A stretch of DNA of 64,000 nucleotides from Paraburkholderia sp. HP33-1 (lineage in GTDB: Bacteria > Pseudomonadota > Gammaproteobacteria > Burkholderiales > Burkholderiaceae). Position numbers and translations under genes: made by a program. Below the pieces are notes generated by a model, which saw nothing but the letters and a program-made list of their open reading frames with translations, was not told the origin of the DNA and ran no database searches. Shown piece by piece: positions 57,551 to 64,000 of this stretch; position 1 is the first letter of the stretch, and each line of letters begins with the position of its first letter. The DNA lies in assembly GCF_021390595.1 (NCBI RefSeq), contig NZ_JAJEJR010000001.1, positions 1,054,001-1,118,000 on the forward strand, written 5' to 3'.

Positions 57551-58339
57551 TTATTTATAGATCGGAGCGCGTTTTTCGAGGAACGCGGTGATGCCTTCGA
57601 GACCGTCGCGATGATGCAGCGACGCGACGAAGTTATCGCGCTCGGTGACCAGATGATCCGCGAGCGTCTGCGTGCCGGCTGCGGCGATCAGCCCCTTGAT
57701 GCGCGCGACCGAATTGGGCGAAATCGAGCCGAGCTCGTCGGCCCAGGCGAGCGCGTGATCGACGGCGGTGCCGGCCTTCGTGAGCCGGTTGACGACGCCG
57801 AGTTCGTGCAGACGTGCAGCGCTGATCGGCTTGGCTTCGATCAGTACCTCGGTGGCCAGCTGGCGCGGCAGCGACTGCGCGAGGAACCACGAACCGCCGC
57901 CGTCGGGCGTCAAGCCGACGCGCGCGTATGACATCGCGAACTTCGCGTTGTCCGCGGCGACGATCAGATCGCAGGCGAGCGCGAGCGAAAATCCCGCGCC
58001 GGCCGCGGCGCCTTCCACTGCGGCAATGACTGGTTTCGACGATAGCCGTATTGCCGAAATCCATTGTCCGAGCATGTCGATGCTGTCGGCCTGCACGGAC
58101 GGATCTTTCGCGCGATTTTCGAGCAGGCGGTTCAGATTGCCACCCGCGCAAAAGAAGTTGTCGGCGCCGGTGATCACGACGGCGCGAATCGACGGATCGC
58201 GCTCGATCGTATCGAACGCCTCGATGCCGGCCGCGTACATGTCCGGGTGCAGCGCGTTGCGCGCGCCGGGGTTCGACAGTGTGAGGACCAGCGTGGATTC
58301 GCTGCTGGCCGGGCGTGAAGCGAGCAGGGCGGCGCTCAT
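57551..58339 (-). CDS. enoyl-CoA hydratase/isomerase family protein
   Basis: A 262-residue crotonase-fold protein. The oxyanion-hole motifs are VVITGADNFFCAGGNLNRLLENR (about 58-80) and AVEGAAAGAGFSLALACDLIVAADNAKFAMSYARVGLTPDGGGSWFL (about 108-155). The position of the usual second catalytic Glu is occupied by Asp-Gly-Gly-Gly, as in many PaaB/PaaG-like isomerases. Its ATG overlaps the stop of the 3-hydroxyacyl-CoA dehydrogenase gene (ATGA), so it is coupled. Hydratase or isomerase activity cannot be separated by sequence alone. Confidence 0.9.
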   Translation of the reverse strand: MSAALLASRPASSESTLVLTLSNPGARNALHPDMYAAGIEAFDTIERDPSIRAVVITGADNFFCAGGNLNRLLENRAKDPSVQADSIDMLGQWISAIRLSSKPVIAAVEGAAAGAGFSLALACDLIVAADNAKFAMSYARVGLTPDGGGSWFLAQSLPRQLATEVLIEAKPISAARLHELGVVNRLTKAGTAVDHALAWADELGSISPNSVARIKGLIAAAGTQTLADHLVTERDNFVASLHHRDGLEGITAFLEKRAPIYK

Positions 58340-59892
58340 GATTGGGTCTCCGTCTGGATGTCGGCGGCGTCGCGTTGCGTGAGCGAAAGGCCGAGTTGCG
58401 CGCGTCGTGCGAGCCACGGCGACGGACGGTAGCGCGGCTCGCCGAGCACGTCGAACATATTGCGCAGGATGGTCAGGATCGTGGTGGTGCCAAGTGCGTC
58501 GCCCAACGCGAGGGGGCCGCGCGGATAGCCGAGGCCGAGCGTGACGGCAAGGTCGATGTCTTGCGGCGTCGCGATCTGCCTTTGCGCGATGTCGCAGCCG
58601 ATGTTGACGATCGTCGCAACTACCCGCTGCGCGACGAAGCCGGTCGAATCACGGATCACGGTGACGGGGACGCCGTCGGCGGCGAACAGCGCATGCGCGC
58701 TGTCGCGCGCGGCGCGTGTCGTGGCTGGCGTGGTCATCAGCGTGCGGCGTTGCGCGCCGGCCAGCGGGAACAGCGCGTCTACGGCGACGACGCGGCTCGC
58801 GTCGAGCGCTTCGTCGACAGCGGCCGTGGTCGCGTCGTGGCCGAACGGCGTGACGACGATGAGCGAACCGGCGGCAGGCGCCGCACCTTCGTCGAGCTTC
58901 ACGCCGGCTTTGCCGACCAGTTGCACGACGGCCTCATACGCCGGGCGGTAGCGTTTGCTGACCCACACACTTTGCGGCAGCGTGGTGGGCGCGGGTGCTT
59001 CGGCGACCACCTGCTGTTTGCCGTCCAGGTAGCGATAAAAACCTTCGCCGGTCTTGCGGCCGAGCAGTCCGCCCGCGAGCCGCGTGCCGGTGATCGGCGA
59101 CGGCGTGAAGCGCGGTTCTTCGTAGAACTGATGATAGATCGACTCCATCACCGGATGCGACACGTCGAGCGCGGTCAGGTCCAGCAGCTCGAACGGCCCG
59201 AGGCGAAAGCCGGCCTGCTCGCGCATGATGCGGTCGATCTCGGCAAAGCTCGCGACCCCTTCGCCCGCCACGCGCAAGCCCTCGGTATTCATGCCGCGGC
59301 CCGCGTGATTGACGATGAAGCCGGGCATGTCCTTCGCGCGCACCGGCGTGTGACCCATGCGGCGCGCGAGATCCATCAGCGCGTCGCCCGCCTCGGGGTC
59401 GCTGCGCAGCCCGTCGATCACCTCGACGACCTTCATCAGCGGTACCGGATTGAAGAAGTGATAGCCGACCACGCGCGACGGATCGGTGCAGCCCGCGGCG
59501 ATCGCCGTGATCGACAGGGACGACGTATTCGACGCGAGAATGCAGCGCCCGCTGACCACGGTTTCGAGCTCGCGAAATAGCGCCTGCTTCACGTCGAGCT
59601 TTTCGACGATCGCCTCGATGACCAGATCGCAACCGACCAGTTCGCTGATCACCTGCGCGCTGCTTACGTTGGCGAGCGCGGCAAGCGAGCGCGACTGCTC
59701 GAGCTTGCCTTTGGCCGTCAATTTGGCGAAAGTCTCCGCGAGATAGTCGCGCGCGGCGCCGATAGCGGCCGCGTTGGTGTCGTAGAGCCGCACGCGCAGG
59801 CCCGCGAGCGCCGCGATCTGCGCGATGCCCCGGCCCATTGCGCCAGTGCCGACGATGCCGATGGTCTCGATGCTGAAATTGCGAGAGTTCAT
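58336..59892 (-). CDS. 3-hydroxyacyl-CoA dehydrogenase, PaaH/PaaC type
   Basis: A 518-residue NAD-dependent enzyme of the long PaaH-like form. The N-terminal Rossmann motif GIVGTGAMGRGIAQIAALAG is at about 12-31. The catalytic region is RVVGYHFFNPVPLMKVVEVIDG (His), with GFIVNHAGRGMNTEGLRV. The C-terminal half holds a second 3HCDH domain (DSTGFVAQRVVATIVNIGCDIAQRQIATPQDIDLAVTLGLGYPRGPLALGDALG). It oxidises 3-hydroxyacyl-CoA to 3-ketoacyl-CoA, in the phenylacetate pathway 3-hydroxyadipyl-CoA, but no paa genes are nearby. ATG 59892 is chosen for the conserved N-terminus; ATG 59910 is in frame. First gene of the minus-strand operon. Confidence 0.9.
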   Translation of the reverse strand: MNSRNFSIETIGIVGTGAMGRGIAQIAALAGLRVRLYDTNAAAIGAARDYLAETFAKLTAKGKLEQSRSLAALANVSSAQVISELVGCDLVIEAIVEKLDVKQALFRELETVVSGRCILASNTSSLSITAIAAGCTDPSRVVGYHFFNPVPLMKVVEVIDGLRSDPEAGDALMDLARRMGHTPVRAKDMPGFIVNHAGRGMNTEGLRVAGEGVASFAEIDRIMREQAGFRLGPFELLDLTALDVSHPVMESIYHQFYEEPRFTPSPITGTRLAGGLLGRKTGEGFYRYLDGKQQVVAEAPAPTTLPQSVWVSKRYRPAYEAVVQLVGKAGVKLDEGAAPAAGSLIVVTPFGHDATTAAVDEALDASRVVAVDALFPLAGAQRRTLMTTPATTRAARDSAHALFAADGVPVTVIRDSTGFVAQRVVATIVNIGCDIAQRQIATPQDIDLAVTLGLGYPRGPLALGDALGTTTILTILRNMFDVLGEPRYRPSPWLARRAQLGLSLTQRDAADIQTETQS

Positions 59893-59925
59893 TGTGATGC
59901 CTGACTCCATGGTTATTTTAGAATA

Positions 59926-59937
59926 GCACGATCGTGC
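59926..59937. promoter_or_regulatory. palindromic operator in the divergent HADH/GST promoter region
   Basis: GCACGATCGTGC is a perfect 12-bp palindrome, 34 bp upstream of the 3-hydroxyacyl-CoA dehydrogenase start and 83 bp upstream of the divergent GST. On the minus strand it abuts TATTCT/TAAAAT -10 candidates. It looks like a TetR-type operator, and probably controls both directions. Confidence 0.5.
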
Positions 59938-60019
59938 AATTTCTTGGATGATTTGATCGAAAGCCGCTGCCTCGACTTTGACGCGCGGTCTCACACACCA
60001 TGACATAAGGAGACACCCG

Positions 60020-60667
60020 ATGATCAAGCTGTGCGGTTTCGCGTTTTCCAACTACTACAACAAGGTCAAGTTCGTGCTGCTCGAGCACGGCATCGAGTTC
60101 GAGGAGCAGTTCGTGAAGCCGAGTCAGGAGCAAGCGCTGCTCGAGCATTCGCCGCTCGGCAAGGTGCCCTATCTGCAGACCGAGCACGGCGATCTGTGCG
60201 AGTCGCAATGCATCATTGAATATCTGGCCGCGCGTTTTCCTGACAAGCGGATCTTCTCCGCCGATCCGTGGCAAGCCGCGAAGGAACGTGAAATGATCTT
60301 CTTCGTCGATGTGCATCTCGAACTGACGGCGCGCAATCTCTACAAGGAAGCGTTTTTCGGTGGCACGGTCAGCGACGCCACGAAGGGGCGCGTCGAGAAG
60401 CTGCTCACCCATCACATCGCCGGCTTCAGGCGAATCGCGAAGTTCTCGCCGTATCTGTGCGGCGAGCAGTTCAGCGTCGCGGATACCGCCGGCTACGTGA
60501 ACCTGCCGCTCGTCGGTATGGCGACGCAGACTATTTACGGCCGCGATTTTCTGCTCGAAGCGGGGATCGACTGGAAGAGCTACGTGAAGACGATCAACAC
60601 GCGGCCGGCTGCGCAGCGCGTGACCGAGGATCGCAAGGCCTATGTCGCCGCGTCGCGAGCGTCCTGA
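60020..60667 (+). CDS. glutathione S-transferase family protein
   Basis: A 215-residue GST with the thioredoxin-like domain MIKLCGFAFSNYYNKVKFVLLEHGIEFEEQFVKPSQ, the cis-Pro GKVPYLQTEHGDLCESQCIIEYL glutathione site and a helical C-domain (LCGEQFSVADTAGYVNLPL). The SNYYNKVKF segment is where the catalytic Ser/Tyr lies. AAGGAG precedes ATG 60020. It is transcribed away from the 3-hydroxyacyl-CoA dehydrogenase operon across a shared palindromic operator, suggesting joint regulation. Substrate unknown. Confidence 0.92.
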   Translation: MIKLCGFAFSNYYNKVKFVLLEHGIEFEEQFVKPSQEQALLEHSPLGKVPYLQTEHGDLCESQCIIEYLAARFPDKRIFSADPWQAAKEREMIFFVDVHLELTARNLYKEAFFGGTVSDATKGRVEKLLTHHIAGFRRIAKFSPYLCGEQFSVADTAGYVNLPLVGMATQTIYGRDFLLEAGIDWKSYVKTINTRPAAQRVTEDRKAYVAASRAS

Positions 60668-60776
60668 GGGAGTGACAGCAGTGCTGTAATGCGCGCATGG
60701 GTGTGAAGCGCACACCCATGCCGTGGAGCGCGATGGCATGGAACGTGGATTCGTTCGTGACATCGCGCGGCGCATC

Positions 60777-61949
60777 CTAGAGCTGCGCGAGCCGTTCGAG
60801 CGCGGTGGCGAGTGTGCTTTCCTTCTTGGCAAAGCAGAAGCGCACCACGCCCGACTCGTGCGCCTCGTGATAGAACGCCGAGACCGGAATGGCCGCGACG
60901 CCGATCTCGCCGGTCAGCCATTGCGCGAATTCGGCTTCGGGCAGGTCACTGATCGCCGAATAGTCGACGCACTGAAAATACGTGCCCGTGCACGGCAGCA
61001 ACCGGAAGCGCGAATTCGCGAGGCCCGTGCGGAAGAAGTCGCGTTTCTGCTGATAAAACGCCGGCAGATCGATGTACGGCGCGGGATCCTTCATGTAGTC
61101 AGCGAGCCCGATCTGCATCGGCGTGTTGACGGTGAACACGTTGAACTGGTGCACCTTGCGGAATTCGGCGGTGAGCGCGGCGGGTGCGGCCACATAGCCG
61201 ACCTTCCAGCCGGTCACGTGATAGGTCTTGCCGAAGCTCGACACGACGAAGCTGCGCTGCGCGAGCTCCGAATAACGCGCGACGCTTTCATGCGGCGCGC
61301 CGTCGTAGACCATGTGCTCATACACCTCGTCGGACAGGATCAGCACGTTGGTGCCGCGCACGATCTCCTCGAGCTTGCGCATGTCCTCGTTGCGCCACAC
61401 CGTACCGGTCGGATTGTGCGGCGTGTTGATCATGATGAGCCGCGTCTTCGGCGTGAGCGCGGCGGCGAGCCTGTCGAACGGGATCGCGTAGTCGGGCGCG
61501 TCGAGCGTGACGAAGACCGGCTTGCCGCCCGCAAGTTCGATCGACGGCAGATAGCTGTCGTAGGTCGGCTCGATCACGATCACTTCGTCGCCCGGATGGA
61601 CGGTGCATAGAATTGCGGTCAGCAATGCCTGCGTGGCGCCGGCGGTGACGGTGATTTCGCTGTTGGCGTCATAGCGCCGGCCGTACAGATTCGCGATCTT
61701 GTCCGAAATCGCCTGACGCAGCGGCAGCACGCCGGCCATCGGCGGGTACTGGTTGTGGCCGTCGCGCATCGCGTTCGAGACCGCGTCGACGATGCGCGGA
61801 TCGCAGGCGAAGTCAGGAAAGCCCTGGCCCAGATTCACCGCGCCTTTTTCCGCGGCGAGCGCGCTCATCACGGTGAAAATCGTCGTGCCGACATTCGGCA
61901 GGCGAGACGGAAACGTGGGGCTCGTGGGCGTGTCGTGCGGTGCGTTCAT
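60777..61949 (-). CDS. PLP-dependent aminotransferase, methionine/kynurenine type (YbdL-like)
   Basis: A 390-residue fold-type I class I/II aminotransferase. The N-terminus VGTTIFTVMSALAAEKGAVNLGQGFPDF is that of YbdL/kynurenine aminotransferase-like enzymes. PLP contacts are in AGATQALLTAI, NTPHNPTGTVW (Asn), LSDEVYEHMVYDG (Asp, Tyr) and SFGKTYHVTGWKVGY (catalytic Lys in GKTYHVTG). A C-terminal Arg in GVVRFCFAKKE binds the carboxylate. Likely amino donors are methionine or aromatic amino acids. The start at 61949 gives MNAPHDTPTSP; the longer frame to 62084 overlaps the PIN gene end and was rejected. Confidence 0.93.
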   Translation of the reverse strand: MNAPHDTPTSPTFPSRLPNVGTTIFTVMSALAAEKGAVNLGQGFPDFACDPRIVDAVSNAMRDGHNQYPPMAGVLPLRQAISDKIANLYGRRYDANSEITVTAGATQALLTAILCTVHPGDEVIVIEPTYDSYLPSIELAGGKPVFVTLDAPDYAIPFDRLAAALTPKTRLIMINTPHNPTGTVWRNEDMRKLEEIVRGTNVLILSDEVYEHMVYDGAPHESVARYSELAQRSFVVSSFGKTYHVTGWKVGYVAAPAALTAEFRKVHQFNVFTVNTPMQIGLADYMKDPAPYIDLPAFYQQKRDFFRTGLANSRFRLLPCTGTYFQCVDYSAISDLPEAEFAQWLTGEIGVAAIPVSAFYHEAHESGVVRFCFAKKESTLATALERLAQL

Positions 61950-62055
61950 GGCGTCGTGGGTAGCAGGGCAATGAGGATGGCCGGTTCTCGAAACTGTTGT
62001 TGCGAAGGGCGAAGCCTGATTGTAGGGAATCGCGACACGCCGTGCGCCGCGGGAT

Positions 62056-62562
62056 TCACGCGCTGACAGGCTCGCCTCCGGCATTCTGCGCGATGCCGGT
62101 TGCCTCGACGAACGGCGCCGGTTGCGCGATCCGGAAGCCGAAATCGCGCGCGATCCGTTTCGCGAGTTTCAGCACGGCGCGGTCTTTCGATACGAGCCAG
62201 TCGGCCTGTGCCGTATGCGCGAGTTCGAGAAACTTCTGATCGTCGCGATCCTTGCATTGGGGCAGCGGCCGTGCGTTGCCGGTGGACTCGGTCGGCTCAG
62301 GCGGCTCGACCAGTTGCGCCAGCCGCGCGACGACCGCGAGCGCAGCAGCTTTGTCGACGTTCCGGTGCGCGAATTGCGGATAGTCGAGCACGTAGGTGAG
62401 CTCGGCGAGGCAGCGCGCGTCGATCAGCGCGGCAAGGGCGCCACTTTCGAGCGCGGCGGCGATCGGCCGCGTGTGCGGGTCGTCGAATACGAGAATATCG
62501 ATCCACACATTGGAATCGAGTACGACGCGCAACGCGCCGCTTGAGGCGAGGGAACCGGGCAT
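62056..62562 (-). CDS. PIN domain protein (PIN_3 toxin-like family)
   Basis: A 168-residue PIN-domain protein with the full acidic set: Asp16 (VLDSNVWID), Glu54 (ARCLAELTYVL), Asp107/Asp108 (CKDRDDQKFLELA) and Asp127 (VSKDRAVLKLAK). Annotation systems call this family putative toxin-antitoxin toxin component, an Mg-dependent ribonuclease. No antitoxin frame is adjacent: upstream is the divergent yaaA, downstream the aminotransferase. It may be a housekeeping PIN nuclease or an orphan. Confidence 0.85.
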   Translation of the reverse strand: MPGSLASSGALRVVLDSNVWIDILVFDDPHTRPIAAALESGALAALIDARCLAELTYVLDYPQFAHRNVDKAAALAVVARLAQLVEPPEPTESTGNARPLPQCKDRDDQKFLELAHTAQADWLVSKDRAVLKLAKRIARDFGFRIAQPAPFVEATGIAQNAGGEPVSA

Positions 62563-62572
62563 TCGTTACAAT
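62541..62572 (+). promoter_or_regulatory. possible yaaA promoter
   Basis: A TTACAAT box (TACAAT 62567-62572) lies 48 bp before yaaA. The nearest -35-like TTGAGG (62541-62546) is 20 bp upstream, too far for a good fit, so only the -10 is persuasive. Confidence 0.3.
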
Positions 62573-62619
62573 CGGGCTTTCGTCTTTGACCGCCAGGCAC
62601 GGCGTGCCTGCAAGCCTCT

Positions 62620-63402
62620 ATGATAATCGTTCTGTCGCCGGCGAAATCGCTCGACTACGACACCCCACCGCACGTCAAGAAGCACACGATCCCCGATTTC
62701 GTCGACGACGCCGCTGAACTGATCAACGGCCTGCGCCGTTTGTCGCCGCAACAGATCGCTTCGCTGATGAGCATTTCTGATCAGCTCGCGCACCTCAATT
62801 TTCAGCGCTATGCGGACTGGTCGCCGCAGTTCGGCCCGCACAATGCCAAGCAGGCGGTGCTCGCCTTCAACGGCGACGTGTACGAAGGTTTCGATGCGAA
62901 GACGCTGTCGTCGGCCGATCTCGACTATGCGCAGAATCATGTGCGGGTGCTGTCGGGCCTCTATGGCCTGTTGCGTCCGCTCGATCTGCTGCAACCGTAC
63001 CGGCTCGAAATGGGCACGCGCTTCGCTAACCCGCGCGGCAAGGATCTGTACGCGTTCTGGGGCGAGCGCATCACGCATGCGTTGAACGCGCAGTTGAAGG
63101 AGAATGCGGTGGCCTCGCGCGTGCTGGTCAATTGCGCCTCGGGCGAGTACTTCAAGTCGGTCAAGCCGAAGCTGCTCGACGCGCCGGTCGTCACGCCGGT
63201 GTTCGAAGACTGGAAGGGCGGCCGCTACAAGATCATCAGCTTCCATGCAAAACGCGCGCGTGGTTTGATGGCGCGCTTCGCGGTGGAAAACCGCCTCGAT
63301 CGTCCCGAGCAGTTGAGGGACTTCGATACTGAAGGCTATGCGTTCAACGCCGAAGCCTCGAACGATTCCACGTACGTATTTCGCCGCCGCATTGCGGAAT
63401 GA
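62620..63402 (+). CDS. yaaA: peroxide stress protein YaaA
   Basis: A 260-residue YaaA/DUF328 protein. The N-terminal [17 protein letters not shown], the central [43 protein letters not shown] and the C-terminal [20 protein letters not shown] are all family signatures, full length. In E. coli YaaA lowers intracellular free iron under hydrogen peroxide stress and belongs to the OxyR regulon; no OxyR site was identified here. It is divergent from the PIN gene. Confidence 0.95.
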   Translation: MIIVLSPAKSLDYDTPPHVKKHTIPDFVDDAAELINGLRRLSPQQIASLMSISDQLAHLNFQRYADWSPQFGPHNAKQAVLAFNGDVYEGFDAKTLSSADLDYAQNHVRVLSGLYGLLRPLDLLQPYRLEMGTRFANPRGKDLYAFWGERITHALNAQLKENAVASRVLVNCASGEYFKSVKPKLLDAPVVTPVFEDWKGGRYKIISFHAKRARGLMARFAVENRLDRPEQLRDFDTEGYAFNAEASNDSTYVFRRRIAE

Positions 63403-63453
63403 GGGTAGCGCTGCGTTCAACGGGCAGCGTGAATTCAGGCAGGGAAGAATCTC

Positions 63454-64000
63454 ATGACGTTATCGATTACGAGCAATTTCGACGCAGGCGCGATTGATGT
63501 GCTGTCCTGCGAGGACGCCGGCAATATTCGCCTGCGCGTGCGGCCCGACAGTCACGCCGAGTTCGCGCAGTGGTTCTATTTTCGCCTCTCGGGCGCGGCG
63601 GGCGAGCGCTGCGTGTTGACCTTCGAGAACGCAGCTGCGTGCGCGTTTGCGGAGGGCTGGCGGGACTATCGGGCGGTCGCGAGCTATGACCGCGTGAACT
63701 GGTTTCGCGTGCCGGCCTCGTACGACGGCAAGGTGCTGACGATCGACCACACACCGGATTTCGACAGCGTCTACTACGCGTACTTCGAGCCGTACAGCGA
63801 GGAGCGCCATGCAGAGTTTCTCGGCGCCGTTCAGCAGATGCCGCACGCATCGCTGACCGAACTTGGCAAGACCGTCGAGGGCCGGCCGCTTTCGCTGCTC
63901 ACGCTGGGCACGCCGCCCGCGGATGAAGCCACCAACGCCGCACCGAAAAAGAAGATCTGGCTGATTGCTCGCCAGCATCCGGGCGAGACGATGGCCGAAT
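63454..64000 (+). CDS. M14 family carboxypeptidase (cytosolic carboxypeptidase-like), N-terminal part
   Basis: The frame is open to the window edge (182 codons visible), so the 3' part is missing. The N-terminal all-beta domain (MTLSITSNFDAGAIDVLSCEDAGNIRLRVRPDSHAEFAQWFYFRLSG) and YDRVNWFRVPASYDGKVLTIDH are as in bacterial relatives of cytosolic carboxypeptidases (M14 subfamily D). The first zinc motif, H-x2-E in RQHPGETMAE, lies at the very end. GGGAAGAATCTC precedes ATG 63454. The family removes C-terminal or side-chain amino acids in eukaryotes; the bacterial role is unclear. Confidence 0.88.
   Translation, partial: MTLSITSNFDAGAIDVLSCEDAGNIRLRVRPDSHAEFAQWFYFRLSGAAGERCVLTFENAAACAFAEGWRDYRAVASYDRVNWFRVPASYDGKVLTIDHTPDFDSVYYAYFEPYSEERHAEFLGAVQQMPHASLTELGKTVEGRPLSLLTLGTPPADEATNAAPKKKIWLIARQHPGETMAE

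Noticed and set aside
58342..59580. 412-codon plus-strand frame opposite the 3-hydroxyacyl-CoA dehydrogenase
   Set aside because: Arg/Asp/His-rich shadow of a confident gene.
62056..62562. PIN gene as half of a toxin-antitoxin pair
   Set aside because: No small antitoxin frame is adjacent on the same strand; neighbours are yaaA and an aminotransferase.

Overview
The window is a GC-rich, densely coded chromosomal segment of a Burkholderiaceae betaproteobacterium, most likely Paraburkholderia or Burkholderia. The evidence is the gene order (leuA, rpsO-pnp, quinone oxidoreductase, tpiA, secG, tRNA-Leu, a complete 14-gene nuo operon followed by DUF2818, Nudix and DUF1178 genes), protein sequences typical of that family, and a Burkholderiaceae-type interspersed inverted repeat. 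No phage, insertion sequence, CRISPR array or rRNA gene was seen. The genus call is inference; no database search was possible.

Region by region. 1-8.3 kb: the end of a DUF4126 membrane protein, an FtsX-like permease, a truncated haemoglobin overlapping a DUF924 gene, an ArnT-like glycosyltransferase, an SDR oxidoreductase, a LOG-family phosphoribohydrolase and a TetR regulator. 8.6-11.4 kb: a minus-strand three-gene unit (calcineurin-type phosphoesterase, GT4 glycosyltransferase, diacylglycerol kinase) headed by a PHO-box-like repeat, which I read as a phosphate-stress lipid-remodelling module. 11.5-12.0 kb: a 515-bp near-perfect palindromic repeat. 12.0-14.3 kb: an ECF-type sigma factor translationally coupled to DUF3619 (possible anti-sigma factor), then DUF3106 and RDD proteins. 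14.5-21.8 kb: ilvI-ilvH-ilvC, psd, pssA and leuA, so branched-chain amino acid and phosphatidylethanolamine synthesis. 21.9-26.4 kb: a SulP transporter with a beta-carbonic anhydrase (probable bicarbonate uptake), a lipoprotein and an orphan periplasmic binding protein.

26.5-32.2 kb: rpsO, pnp with a leader hairpin, a quinone oxidoreductase, tpiA, secG and tRNA-Leu(GAG). 32.3-47.7 kb: nuoABCDEFGHIJKLMN plus DUF2818, the proton-pumping NADH dehydrogenase, with hairpins in its three longest gene gaps. 47.7-50.1 kb: Nudix and DUF1178 genes separated by a two-gene cassette (a HicA-like Cys-rich small protein and a helix-turn-helix protein) that has its own strong promoter overlapping a nested palindromic operator, a candidate unclassified toxin-antitoxin module.

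50.1-60.7 kb: two face-to-face acyl-CoA operons. The plus-strand one has two acyl-CoA dehydrogenases and two MaoC hydratases. The minus-strand one has 3-hydroxyacyl-CoA dehydrogenase, enoyl-CoA hydratase, histidine phosphatase, an APH-type kinase, an acyl-CoA dehydrogenase and a GST; the kinase/dehydrogenase pair recalls ACAD10/11 and levulinate-type 4-hydroxyacid catabolism. 60.7-64 kb: an aminotransferase, a PIN-domain protein, YaaA and the start of an M14 carboxypeptidase cut by the window end.
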